Shown: one piece after another, positions 23,283-33,634 of the stretch
Position numbering within the stretch: the stretch's first letter is position 1
How the letters are laid out: each line of letters opens with the position of its first letter
Assembly: GCA_022496805.1 (NCBI GenBank)
Contig: CM040085.1
Location: 32,269,811 to 32,333,810, forward strand
DNA: 64,000 bases
Direction of reading: 5' to 3'
Source: Pohlia nutans
Lineage: Eukaryota; Streptophyta; Bryopsida; Bryales; Mniaceae
Notes under the pieces: generated by a model
Told to the model about the DNA's origin: nothing
Databases searched by the model: none
What the model saw: the letters and a program-made list of their open reading frames with translations, nothing else
Made by a program: the position numbers and the translations under genes

Positions 23283-23523
23283 TTTAAATAATACATGATA
23301 AAGTGCAGTGTAGTATTCTTGCACTTGCTAATGAGCCCATTATATATAATTTTTGTTTTATAAATAATATTAACTAATTATTAATTTATTATGGCCAACA
23401 TTTATTGAGTATATTTTTACAACACAACAAAATGATTCCACATACTTAGGTCGATTCTTGTTTCTTGATTTTTTCCCTTAATTTTCAAATGTTGCAAAAT
23501 AACATCTAAGAATCCAACTATAA

Positions 23524-24604
23524 CCCTTTAACCCCTAAATGACAGAGGGAGTAAGGGCAAAACCTAGATGTGTTATAAAATGTTACTTCTGCAACTTTGA
23601 TGAAGTTTGGTCCAAAAGAGAAAATGAGACGCATGATGTTTGGTAATTACCTGTACAATCAAAGTTCCAAAAATAGTTTTAGATACTCATTAAATGAATT
23701 TAAGAGCATTTACCATTTAAAATTCACCAAATTTACAATTTTTTATTTTAGAATTTGAAATTTGATATGATTGGTCAAAACTAGACATTCTATTCTAAAA
23801 TTAAAAAAGGCAAAATTTTCAACATCATTAGTTCCCCAAAATAGTAAATTTTATAACACTAGGACAATATTGAGGTCTTTGTTATTGAAAAATTCCTTAG
23901 TGAACCTCAATGTTGCAAATGAAATGTATCAAAAAGCATTAGAACATGATCTCGACCCTCAATTTAAGAAAAAATTAAAACTTGAAAACTGTCATTTCCT
24001 AGCCCATGGGCAGTCACTGTTGTTTGGGTTGCGACCAGAAAATGGTCGATCGGTCACTTAGGGGTTAATGTCCCGATTCAAAGCTGTTTTCAAAGAAGCG
24101 TTATAAAATGTTTGATGAAAACCAAAAATATAGTTGATGTACAAAGAAAACTTGTAAATGTCAATGTGAAGATCATATCTGTACGGTTGGATTTATTTTA
24201 TATTTTGTTGATATTTTCTAAATAATTTAAGAAGGTTTTCTTTGAAAAATCAATTTAAAATCTCAAACTAACACCAAAAATTTAAAAATAAAATTGGAAA
24301 AACATGCACTATGAGATGGTACGGTTTCCATTATTTGATTGTACTTATTTTGAAAAATCATAATTAAGGTCTCACTTTTTGAACTAAGAAAGAAACTTGC
24401 CAGAAATCAGTTATTTTATTTTTCTAAAGCATAATCACATACTAAACTATTTAGAAGATCCAAACTGTATAAAAGATAGTGAACTTGCACAAGAACCAAG
24501 AAAAATTTGGGTGGATGAAAACTGTCCAATTTGGATGGAATTCTAGGGAACAATTGCAATCTGCCCGTTGTAACAGTTTATATGGACGCAGGCGCGTCAA
24601 AGGG
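23524..24604 (-). mobile_element. TTAA-element family 1, copy 2, interrupted
   Basis: Ends CCCTTTAA and GCGTCAAAGGG. It is split by a second element at 23532-24064; without it the length is close to the 533-540 bp of the other copies. The same insertion site is occupied in unit C and unoccupied in unit B (near 39225). Its right-end hairpin has decayed (TGGACG remains at 24583-24588). Confidence 0.8.
23532..24064 (+). mobile_element. TTAA-element family 5, nested, 533 bp
   Basis: Inserted in the TTAA that forms part of the terminal CCCTTTAACGTC of the family-1 host, giving CCCT-TTAA-element-TTAA-TGTC. Ends are CCCCTAAATGAC and GTCACTTAGGGG. A perfect hairpin CGACCA-GAAAA-TGGTCG (24032-24048) lies 16 nt from the right end. 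An open frame at 23771-24061 reaches into the terminus and is probably chance. Confidence 0.9.
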
Positions 24605-25062
24605 ATATTTAACATTGAGACCATACCTTGAAGAACCTTTATGAATTATTATTAAATTATTTGGAACCAGCTTGTGAATGATTGTGTGACAGACATGTTG
24701 AATGACTGAATCATTGAAATTCACAAAATTAATCATTCATAGAGCCCTAAGAATGACCAACTGAGCTCATGCATGACGTGAAATGTGAGTATGGCATGTC
24801 CAGTCCTGTCAAGCCCGGTCGGCCTTGAGTTGAGTTCCTTCTCCTTCAATTGAATGGCAGGAGTTCTCAAAATCCAAATGAATCCTCCCGTCTGTCTGTC
24901 ATTGTCCCATAATTCTCATAGAGAGCTCCTTCAATTACTCCGCCCCCAGTGGACATCTATCTCATAAGGTATCAACCTTCCGTTTCATTGTGAGTCCCAT
25001 TTCCTTCCTTCTGCTTCACTTTACAGCTCGATCGCGAGTGCTCACAGAATTGAATTCCGTTC

Positions 25063-25305
25063 ATGATGGAAACGTCCGTCGATCGACACATGCTCGCTCA
25101 AGATTACCTCCACCGGTCTGTCAAAGAAAATGAGCACCAACTGAAGGAGTTGCTGTCACTCCGAATTTGCATCTCTGAAGAAGGAATCCGAATCACGAGT
25201 TGAAATAAAGCGATCGATGCCGGAGAAACGAAGATGATGCTAAAGATGTTGAAGCCGAAGGACGAGGAGAACGTACGAGGCATCACCCCACGGCCGAAAA
25301 GATGA
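25063..25305 (+). pseudogene. 46-codon ORF with open frame beyond its stop
   Basis: ATG 25063 opens a 46-codon frame, MMETSVDRHMLAQDYL then KENEHQLKELLSLRI, with a helical charged look and a TGA at 25201-25203. The same frame stays open after the stop for 33 more codons (NKAIDAGETKMMLKML to TPRPKR), ending in TGA at 25303-25305. Unit B (from 39664) has an extra early stop, and unit C has a 16-bp insertion that shifts the frame. This looks like a dead small gene carried by the repeated unit. No family recognised. The antisense strand is also open over this region but is not conserved as a protein. Confidence 0.45.
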
Positions 25306-26378
25306 CACGGAGCCGCGGCATTGCTTACATGAAGGTTAATACAGTCACTTTCGTTTTCGTTCAATCGGTCAAACTGCAGAAATTAAACTGGACGATTGTT
25401 GTAGATCTACATACCTAAATGGTCATATATGTCAAAACATTTCGTGTTTCAAATTAATTGTGACACCCAAATGCAGAGACAGAGCTCTGACAACTCAGAA
25501 TGATTGTTCCAACAATGGAATTATAGTTTCAGAGGTTGAAACTCTTAATTTCTCATTTGCAATCGCCATGCATGAATTATAATTGATGGACAGATCAGGT
25601 GGCGCTCTACTTAGTTTCAAGGAAAATCGTCTTCGGGAGTTTTCTAAGGGTTTAGGGATTAGGGTTTGTATGAGAACCCTAAACCCTTGGAAGCAACATG
25701 TAGCCTGCATGAGACGCTGTGGCCAAGATGGAATGGGAGAACAATTATTTGGAATCTTCCTTCAAGACTGCTTTCACTAACTAAAGGTATGTGCAGTCTT
25801 ATATCAAAAGAAAGCTCTTCAATCTGAGATTTATTGTCCATCTGAAACACTGACACGATTTGAGAGTCAGTGTGTCCGTGACTACTGATTCAATAGATAT
25901 CGCTTGTGTGCAATTTGCATGTATCATAAAATCAGCAGGACTCATAATCCAGTTCTGAATGTACACATGATTACAAACATAAAAAACCCCATTTGCACAT
26001 GATAACCAATTGAAAATACAATAAAGATCAAGATTTAACTGAAATCCAGATGAAGAACAGTGTTTTAAAAGTGAAGAATTTCATATACATGACAATTGAT
26101 GACTGTAATGATGTGATTTCAAAACATTGAATGAGTAAGAACTTAAGAGTAACATACCAACATTTCTGTTCTAAACTACATTTAAATTTTAATTTTAAGC
26201 ACTGATTGAGGAAAAAGAAGAAACAGATGGAACAATTGGAATGGAACTAATACTCTAACTGCAATGTCGTATTCCATGTTTCAATTCGAAAAGTGCCAAT
26301 CTGTGTATTAAATTGTTGAGCCAAACGTTTTGATATTATTAATGCCACTGACAGGAAACTTACAAATGCGAATGCATC
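25306..26378. other. Unit A spacer with telomere-like motif
   Basis: Non-coding part of unit A. At about 25645-25690 AGGGTTTAGGG and TTAGGGTTT are followed by the inverse AACCCTAAACCC, forming a telo-box hairpin that is kept in B (near 40255) and C (near 50500). It may be a regulatory telo-box rather than an interstitial telomere. Confidence 0.5.
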
Positions 26379-27326
26379 TCATTTCAATCGATGTTGTATG
26401 TAAGTTCTGGACCTAGCAAGGATTTCATCAAATAGCCCATCATCGAACTCCATGGATGAGCCAAAACTTGACCTATCTGAATCCTCACCAAGTGCCACAT
26501 CGGGTACTGGGCTGTTGCTAGGAATATCACATCCTTCTAAATAGGCGGCTTCCACGGATGAGCAAATACTTGACCAATCTGAATCCTCACCAAGTGCCAC
26601 ATCGGGTACTGGGATGTTGCTAGTAATATCACATCCTGATAAGTAGAGGGCTTCCATGAATGAGCAATTACTTGACCAATCTGAATCCTCACCAAGTGCC
26701 ACATCGGGTACCGGGACGTTGCTAGTAATCTCACATCCTTCTAAGTAGGGGACTTCCAGGAGTTCCAATGTGTCCGGGGTTGACAATGGTGTTGTGGCCA
26801 AGCCCCGCTTCGGCCGACGTCTTGGTTTCGTAGAGCCGCCGGTATGGACGAGATGCCTTTCATGGCCTTCACCCATCAAGCGCATTTGAAATTGTTTCCC
26901 ACAACTGGAACACTGGAAGCGGGGTTGCGCTGGAGAGTTGTTGTTGTAGTATTTGAATGACGCATTGTCGGCCACGCCACAATGGCGGCATTGGCGGTGC
27001 AAACCCCGGAGTTCCTCGGGGTCCTCGTTCTTCTTCTTTTGATAGGTCTTGCCCCGCGCACGGTTGTGGAAGGGGCCCCAAGTGAAGAGTTTGTGGCAAT
27101 TGGAACATTGGAAGCGCGGCTGGTCGAGCTTGTGGTTATTGTAGTACTTGAACTTGCTCTCCGCAGACCAATGCTGGCAATGGCAGCAAAGCTTGAGTTC
27201 TTGCTGCTCAAGCGCAGCCGGGAGCTCTTTTGTGACCGCCATCTCCATCTCTGCTTGGAGGTTTTGTAGCATGAGTTCTTGTTGCTCAAGCGTAGCCGGG
27301 AGCTCGTCTGTGACCGCCATCTCCAT
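26379..27326 (-). CDS. Double Dof-like zinc-finger protein, intact
   Basis: A 315-aa protein from ATG 27326 (an ATG at 27470 is also in frame). Two Dof-like fingers lie in tandem. Finger 1 has Cys at about 47, 50, 74 and 77 around KFKYYNNHKLDQPRFQC, spacing Cx2Cx23Cx2C. Finger 2 has Cys at about 113, 116, 139 and 142 around FKYYNNNSPAQPRFQC, spacing Cx2Cx22Cx2C. Classic Dof domains use Cx2Cx21Cx2C with YYNN...QPR. A duplicated EMEMAVT...LEQQEL segment precedes finger 1. After finger 2 come a basic stretch KPRRRPKRG (likely nuclear signal) and three ~35-aa acidic repeats with PVPDVALGEDSD, which could act in activation. Dof proteins bind AAAG-type sites; DNA binding here is inference. The gene sits in unit A behind a TATA promoter shared with units B and C. 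Confidence 0.75.
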   Translation of the reverse strand: MEMAVTDELPATLEQQELMLQNLQAEMEMAVTKELPAALEQQELKLCCHCQHWSAESKFKYYNNHKLDQPRFQCSNCHKLFTWGPFHNRARGKTYQKKKNEDPEELRGLHRQCRHCGVADNASFKYYNNNSPAQPRFQCSSCGKQFQMRLMGEGHERHLVHTGGSTKPRRRPKRGLATTPLSTPDTLELLEVPYLEGCEITSNVPVPDVALGEDSDWSSNCSFMEALYLSGCDITSNIPVPDVALGEDSDWSSICSSVEAAYLEGCDIPSNSPVPDVALGEDSDRSSFGSSMEFDDGLFDEILARSRTYIQHRLK

Positions 27327-27790
27327 CTCTGCTTCTAGCGTCTGTTGCCTGATGTACCGAGTGAACGGAGACTCACTGCGAGAATGTAGAATGCCGGAGG
27401 GAGGAAGCAAGAGTCGCTGGTGTCGATGCTGATCACGCCACTCACAACATACATAGATCCAGCAGAGCATTGAAAGCCGCCGCCTGCAGGAAGTACACGA
27501 GCAAGAGAGCAAGAATGCGTGAGGCTGGAGAATTATGAAGAATTATGCCGGAGGGAGGAAATGGGAGGGCGGCTGTAAAAGGCAGAATTGCCGAAGCAAG
27601 AGTCGCAGGTCGCGATGTTGATCACGAACGTCACGCACAACATACATAATTACTTAGACCGAGCGCAGCAGTGACACTCTGGAGCCGCGTAGCCTGCGGG
27701 GAGAACACTCACGAGCAAGAGAGCAAGTGAGGGTGAGAGAAAGGAATGTGGAATTCATGAGCAGAGGATGCGCGACTCTTTATACTGTTG
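27327..27790 (-). promoter_or_regulatory. Promoter and leader of the double Dof-like gene
   Basis: Read on the minus strand, TATAAAGAG at 27776-27784 is followed by a leader of about 420 nt. The leader contains a partial tandem copy of itself (27530-27720 resembles 27363-27515). The same DNA, in one copy, precedes the unrelated 125-aa protein in units B and C. Confidence 0.55.
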
Positions 27791-29554
27791 GGGCCACGAG
27801 TCAAATGGTGGGCTTGAAAGTCGGCGGCTTGAGGGCCGAACTGAAGTTCCCTTTCGAGTGTTCTAGAGACCGTCCATTTCGTTCAATCACTTTATTCCGA
27901 TCCTTCCACTCGCCCGTTCCATTGGACAGACTGTGTAACTATGGGTATATGTAAACCCACCTCATCCTGACTATGTACACGGATGAAAAACATCCATTCA
28001 TTTCCATTTGTCGCTCCGGCTAATGAATTTGTTTCGTAGATTTCGACAGAAATGTGTGGAATACCATGCCTTCATCCTAGATTATTGTAGTTGGTCTCCA
28101 GGCTCGGCAAAAAATATTTTTAAGTTGAATAGAAGTTCTAGTCTTTTGGAAATTAAATTTTCAAAAATACTCTATTGTGTGTATGTGTGTTGAAAAAGAG
28201 AACCTTAAAGAATATCTACAGAATTTGACATTTGTTGTGAAACGATTCTCCAAAAACATTAATGATTCAACATGACCTACCCATCCTAACGGCTGTGTAC
28301 GGCGTGCAAATTTCAATCACCAACTTTGATTGCTTGTATTTTAGGTTCATCCATGCAAGTAAGCTAGTTTTTCAAGCCTATGTTTGATCGGTTGTAAGGA
28401 ATTATACCACATTAGGGCTTGTGTTATGGCTACCTTGGTGATTACCATGGACTGCCCTCATTCACTTTTCAAATATTTTTATTGTGATTTCATTTTAGTT
28501 TCAAAAACGATTGTTAATAGTTGGTGTCGTGTTGCATGGAAGTTCATTGGGATTAATCAAATAATCCATCTTTCATTGGCAAAGCGGGTTGATCTTTTAA
28601 AAGGCCCTTGGGGTCTCTCTCTACAACTTGTATTTAGCATCATAATTGTTCAATTGTGGTTTAATATATGAATTGTCATATATTTTTATATACATATCAT
28701 CATGATTATTAATTTTATTTTGTATTGAAAAGTGTTTCGTCATTGTTATTTTGATCAAATACCACCAAATACAAAATTTACTACACAACCGCAAATTTCT
28801 TTCGGACCGTTCAAGGGTTCAATTAAATGTAGATGTCTTACTTATAAAATATCCATATTGCAACATTGATGAAAGTTATTTTAGAATAGAAAAATGAAAG
28901 AGGTGATTGCAAGATTGATCACTTTTGTCTTTCTTTCACATGTTTTGTGCCAGACCTAGTTTATCGTAGAACAAAGCAATCGTTGATCAAATGCTGAAAT
29001 ATATTATAGTTTTTTTAAAGAAATTTTAGAATAAATTGTAGTTTTATTTTGTTGTAAAATACATTTGAATTTTCAAGGGGACTACACTTCGTGTAATTTG
29101 AAATACACGTGCCTCCAAAAAGATTTCAATGGGAGTTGTCACATAATTAGAATATTCTAGGTATACTCTGAATATATTATTGAATAGTTCTTTACTCAAA
29201 TTTAAAGCATCCTATATTCATCTAAATTCATCTAAATTTTTATAGTTAGGTAGAATTTTTTTCCTATAATTAAATTGGACTTTATATTTGAGTTCAAATT
29301 GTTTTCTAAGTTTTTGACAATAGGCTAGAATTGATGTCTTATTTGGTAGTTTGAAAGTTGTGAGTATTATTTGAAGGTCACAATTGTGTATTTTGAGCAA
29401 AAATTTAGAGGATGAGTTTTCATAGTACTTTTGCAACTATTGTGCGATGGAACTTCAAATACCGTTGCTTGCTCATCTCGTGTGCCTTTGCAAAGTGGTT
29501 GAACTTCAACATCTCATGATGTGGAGCCGTGGAGGGAGAATGTTATATTCACAA
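27791..29554. other. Right half of unit A, non-coding
   Basis: Matches 41640-43430 in unit B. An open frame at 28384-28671 is not kept in B and is taken as chance. Confidence 0.5.
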
Positions 29555-29565
29555 GGCTTTTGTGC

Positions 29566-29976
29566 TTGGGGAGTGCACTTAAAGTTAAGACTAGGAATCA
29601 CGTGAGTGCGTACTTTTGACCCCCCTATATATGTATTGAAAAATCATCTAAAAATTGTAAAAAAAATATGAAGTTGTTCAACACAATCTAAAGTTCTTGT
29701 TGTATGAATTTCAAAAAATAATCACTTGTAAATATTTTTAAATTGATTTTTGAAGCGAAAAACAACACATTTTAGTTCAAACTTCTATCATTTTCTTTAC
29801 AAAATTTAAAAAACTTTTGGTCTTGAAATTTATACCAAACGATTGATATTTACGTAATGATTTAGCACCTAAAAAATCTTAATTTAAAAACTAATTTAAG
29901 GCCAAGTATTGTAGGGGGTATGCTATTAAAACGCACTCACGTGTATTCCTAATCTTAACTTTAAGTGCACTATCCG
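29566..29976. mobile_element. Insertion with 11-bp target duplication, 411 bp
   Basis: Flanked by GGCTTTTGTGC at 29555-29565 and 29977-29987; unit B has the single, uninterrupted site (GGATTTTGTGC near 43430). Inverted termini contain GTGCACTTAAAGTTAAGA and extend about 50 bp. A 9-11 bp duplication suggests a Mutator-like MITE. Confidence 0.85.
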
Positions 29977-30305
29977 GGCTTTTGTGCAAACGGAACTTGC
30001 TATAGTTGGCCACAATGGCCAAAACATATTTCATTTTATTTAATTCCTTTTTTGGTTTTTATAAATTAAAACTTCAAAGTAGCTAATTTTTTTTTTATAG
30101 TTGTTCCAGGTTTTAAAAGTTTTTATACTTAAAAAATTATTCTATGCATTATTTTATACCGGGAATTTATAGTCTACAATCTTCTTAAAGGTTTAACCAT
30201 TAGCCATGTTTTTAAATTTTCTATTCTTGAGTTGCCCCCAAAGAAATTGCCCTAGAGGGATAAAAATGCAACAAACAACATAGGTCATTCTTGTAATCAT
30301 TTAAC

Positions 30306-31085
30306 CTTTACATGCCCAACGGGTTTTGTTAAGAATTTAGCTCGGAAACTAGATGTGTTATAATATCCATCGTACTCAACTTTTATGAGTTACAATCCTT
30401 AAATATATGTAGAGCACAAGAACAAGTCAACATCCATATGGTTAAGTTTTTGAAAATGTTCCGAATTTTTTAAATAATCAATTTATAAGAATCACCTTTA
30501 AAAATTCATAAAAAATACATGTTCATTCATTTTGATTTGAAATCAAGTATGATCAATCAAAAACATTAGCTTTATATGGTGGTTACCTTGTTTGTATTAG
30601 AGCTAATCTTATTTGGTATGAAACCTAAATTTTTTATTTTGGGCAAATTTTTAAACTTGTAACAATTTGAAATACTGTCACTTTGGGGGTTTAGAGGAAA
30701 ATTTGTAAATATTCTTTAATTCTTTTTTGAAAAGGATTATAACTTTCAATATCTACAAGGGAAAAATAATCACATTGAAAACTGGTTATTTTTGCAAAAG
30801 TTAGACACAACTATAGTTAGCTGAAATTTTGGAAAGTTTAGAATGTTGAATCAACCAAATATGGTCAGTGACGTAATTAGAGGTTGGAACATAAGTTCCT
30901 TTGAACCCCTTTTTGAAGTAAAAAATTTACCTTTTATGGGTTGAAAATAACAAAATCTAGAATTTAACTCTAATACTGGAGTAGGGTTTTTTAAACTGGC
31001 CAGATGAAGTAAACTGCCCTCACATATATAGGCTGAAATTTTGGAACGTTCTGGAACCATATTTGGCCGCCTAGGCAGTTTGGGG
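30306..31085. mobile_element. TTAA-element family 3, copy 1, ~780 bp
   Basis: TTAA precedes it (30302-30305); the right flank has decayed to TTAG. The counterpart in unit B is 44076-44866 at the same site, so the insertion predates the A/B duplication. The hairpin near 31054-31069 is partly decayed. Confidence 0.75.
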
Positions 31086-31789
31086 TTAGAGTTTGATATT
31101 TAGAAATTATCAATATGGCTATATTTGTAATAATGGTTTCTAATTTTGATTTAATATTCAAAAAATATTTTTCTTCTTTTTTAAAGTTTTTTTTTCCAAT
31201 TTTCTATTTTTACACTCTAATCTTTGAATTTTGACATAATTGATGAAAATCACATATTGTATCATAAAAGAAAATAGTCAAAAGTTTTCATAGCACAAAA
31301 TCACAACTTTTTCTGCAATAGTAAATTTCCTATCACTGGAACAATGTTGAGGCATTCTACTTTCAATTGATAAATTCTCAAGGATAGGGTTCCCAGGAGG
31401 ATATCACTTTTTTAGACATGATATAAATTAGATTGGAAATACAAATGATTTTTTTATCACATATCGTAGTCTAACCCCAAGTTGGGCAACAATATGCCTA
31501 ATAATTATTTTAACATGTTCAAAATTTTAGGTAGATTTGTAGGAGGGATTTGAAAAGCGTAGGCATTCTTTATGAGTAATTTTGAACATTTTAGGCATTG
31601 TTGTAACTTAAAAACCGTTGCAAATCATTCATCTAGTGCAACTTATAACATTTGAGGGCAAATCTTGAATTTTACTTAATACTTTACCTTGTCACATTCA
31701 TGGTGTAGTTTTATGAGATTCTAGGCACTGTAGTCCTTGGCTTTATGAGATTTTAAGTACAATCCTCCTGTAATTTTTGATCTTGATAG
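31086..31789. other. Unit A spacer
   Basis: Matches 44871-45550 in unit B. Nothing coding. Confidence 0.5.
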
Positions 31790-31797
31790 AATATGGG

Positions 31798-32796
31798 CTC
31801 GGGGAGGTGACTATTGGAATTTAAAAAAACCATGTTAGTTAAAAAATAATGTCATTTTAATTTGTTTAGGGTAAAAATCATAATTTTGTTAGATCTACTA
31901 TAGCATTGGTAATATGTCCCCTACATGATTTTATGTAAAATAGGGTGGTGGATAATTCCTCCATTTTGTTAATCAGTAGAAAAAAATAGAGTCATAGACA
32001 TAGGATCCTTCTAAAAGTGCATAGTAGGATCAGTAGAATAATCATAGATTTGAGTACTTGGATGAAGAAGTGTGTAGTTTCTGTCCAAATTTGAATCAAG
32101 CGGGTTAGTATGGAGGGAAATGTTGTGGGATTTTTTTAGGGGAAGGGAATGTGTTGGCGCTCCTCCACAGCCGTTGGGTTTGCAATGGCGCTGAACATGT
32201 GGGACCTTGCTAGATGCTTAGAACCTAACAGCCTCCACTGTCACCCTCAACCACTTCATGCGATCGGTTTTGGTTTTGTCACAACTTTAGCCCTCGATCG
32301 TCAAGTTCACGCTTTATTTGAGCATTTTTTAGGGTTTCTTTCATGCAAATTGATGTTGCAGAGTGGCCACTTCCTTTGCAATGTTTTTTGCATGAATTTG
32401 GATTAGGGTTTAGCTTTCATGGTTTGTCTCTTCTTTGTTGGTTTTGTGAGTTGTGATTAGGATTTTGCTCAAGTTTTGGTGGAGCGATTTCAGGGTAAGG
32501 CTTGCTTTGGATTTGGGTAAGCATAGACGGTTAGGTGAAGCGTGGAGTTCGGTTTCGCAATGCTATAGTATTCCGTCCACTATTTGGAACTTGTAAGATT
32601 TATAAAAATATATTGTGCCAAAAATTAGCCTCTCTAAACAATTACAAATAAATATAGGGTGCTAAAAATATGTCAAAGTAGCTTTTTATCTACAAATAGG
32701 GAGGGAAAAAATATTGAGAGGTGTATAAATATCCCCTATTAAATACCCCATTATCGCACGTAGTTACGAAACGTAAGGGGGCGTGATCGCCCCGAG
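31798..32796. mobile_element. 999-bp insertion with 8-9 bp target duplication
   Basis: AATATGGG flanks both sides (31790-31797, 32797-32804), with a G on both left edges allowing a 9-bp reading. Unit B carries the empty site (AATATGGGG near 45558). Short inverted ends: CTCGGGGAGGTGAC and its approximate inverse ending GATCGCCCCGAG. The interior near 32150-32560 is richer in G+C than its surroundings and holds an 85-codon frame (32149-32406), possibly a captured gene piece. hAT or Mutator type; not resolved. Confidence 0.8.
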
Positions 32797-33180
32797 AATA
32801 TGGGGTAAATAAATATTTGTTTGCATAACCTGGGAATAGACTCTGGTAATATATAATCTATTTTTAAAATAATTATATTTATCAATCAAGGCTCCTTGTG
32901 GAATAAAGGCAATGATCATAAAATGATTGATTGGATCTTTAAGAGTTAACACTTGACAAGTTTACTACTTCAAAATGCTTGACTAGAACTTGTCTTTTAA
33001 GTTCATGGAATTTGATTAAGATTTGGAGAATCACATACATAATTCAAGGAAAGCCACATGATATTACCAAAGACTCCTAATTTGTATGTTAGTTTGAATA
33101 CTAAAATGACGGGAAATTAAATTTTTCAATGTTGATTTGCAAAATCAAATTGAACAATTGCAATTATTTTTTAACTTTGT

Positions 33181-33634
33181 TAAATTTTAAATGAAACCAC
33201 GTGAATGAAAAAAAAGGAGTATTGATTGTGGGGTGGGCTTACAAAATACACATAAGCCTAGGGTATTACCTTGTTCAAGTTTGTAAATATATATAGCCCA
33301 TTTTTAATGTGATAGGAATTGTAAATTTACATATTAGGCCATTCCCTTGTAGTTAGGAAGTAAATCTCAAGCCTCTTCATTGAAAAAATTAAAAAAAAGA
33401 AGAAAGCCAAGCAAACCAAAAGCATTGACCACTAAATCTTGGTATCTAGGAAGGGTTTATAGAATGCGCAAAAAAATTGCTAATAGGTGGGTTGAATATA
33501 GAGAACCAATTGATTTGTTGAAACAACCTACTTATATGGAGATTGGATTGTGTTGGTACCAAAAAGGTCATGGATCACTAAGGATCTAAGACTCGACATA
33601 TCATATCATGGTAGACTTAGATATTATTATTGCA
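33181..33634 (+). other. Spacer with an orphan basic ORF fragment
   Basis: At about 33371-33589 a frame without its own ATG near the 5' end reads KSWYLGRVYRMRKKIANRW then EYREPIDLLKQPTY. Composition looks protein-coding rather than random. I do not recognise the family; it may be a transposon protein remnant. Confidence 0.3.

Larger units (their letters stand above)
23283..33180. repeat. Repeated unit, copy A
   Basis: Large duplicated segment matching copy B (38916-45955) and copy C (48090-52480). It begins at AATACATGATAAAGTGCAGTG and ends near 33180. Order: left flank with nested TTAA elements, small 46-codon frame, telomere-like motif near 25650, double Dof-like gene (-), promoter, a long non-coding right half. 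It differs from B by insertions at 29566-29976 and 31798-32796 and by the gene it carries. Confidence 0.85.

Noticed and set aside
25104..25364. 86-aa minus-strand frame kept in units A and B
   Set aside because: Interrupted in unit C, and the plus strand gives a better start and a charged helical peptide; kept open mainly by repeat identity.
25640..25700. Interstitial telomere
   Set aside because: Only a few TTTAGGG-like units in a hairpin, repeated in all three units; a telo-box motif inside the repeat fits better.
28384..28671. 95-aa hydrophobic plus-strand frame
   Set aside because: The matching DNA in unit B does not keep the frame, so chance is the simpler explanation.
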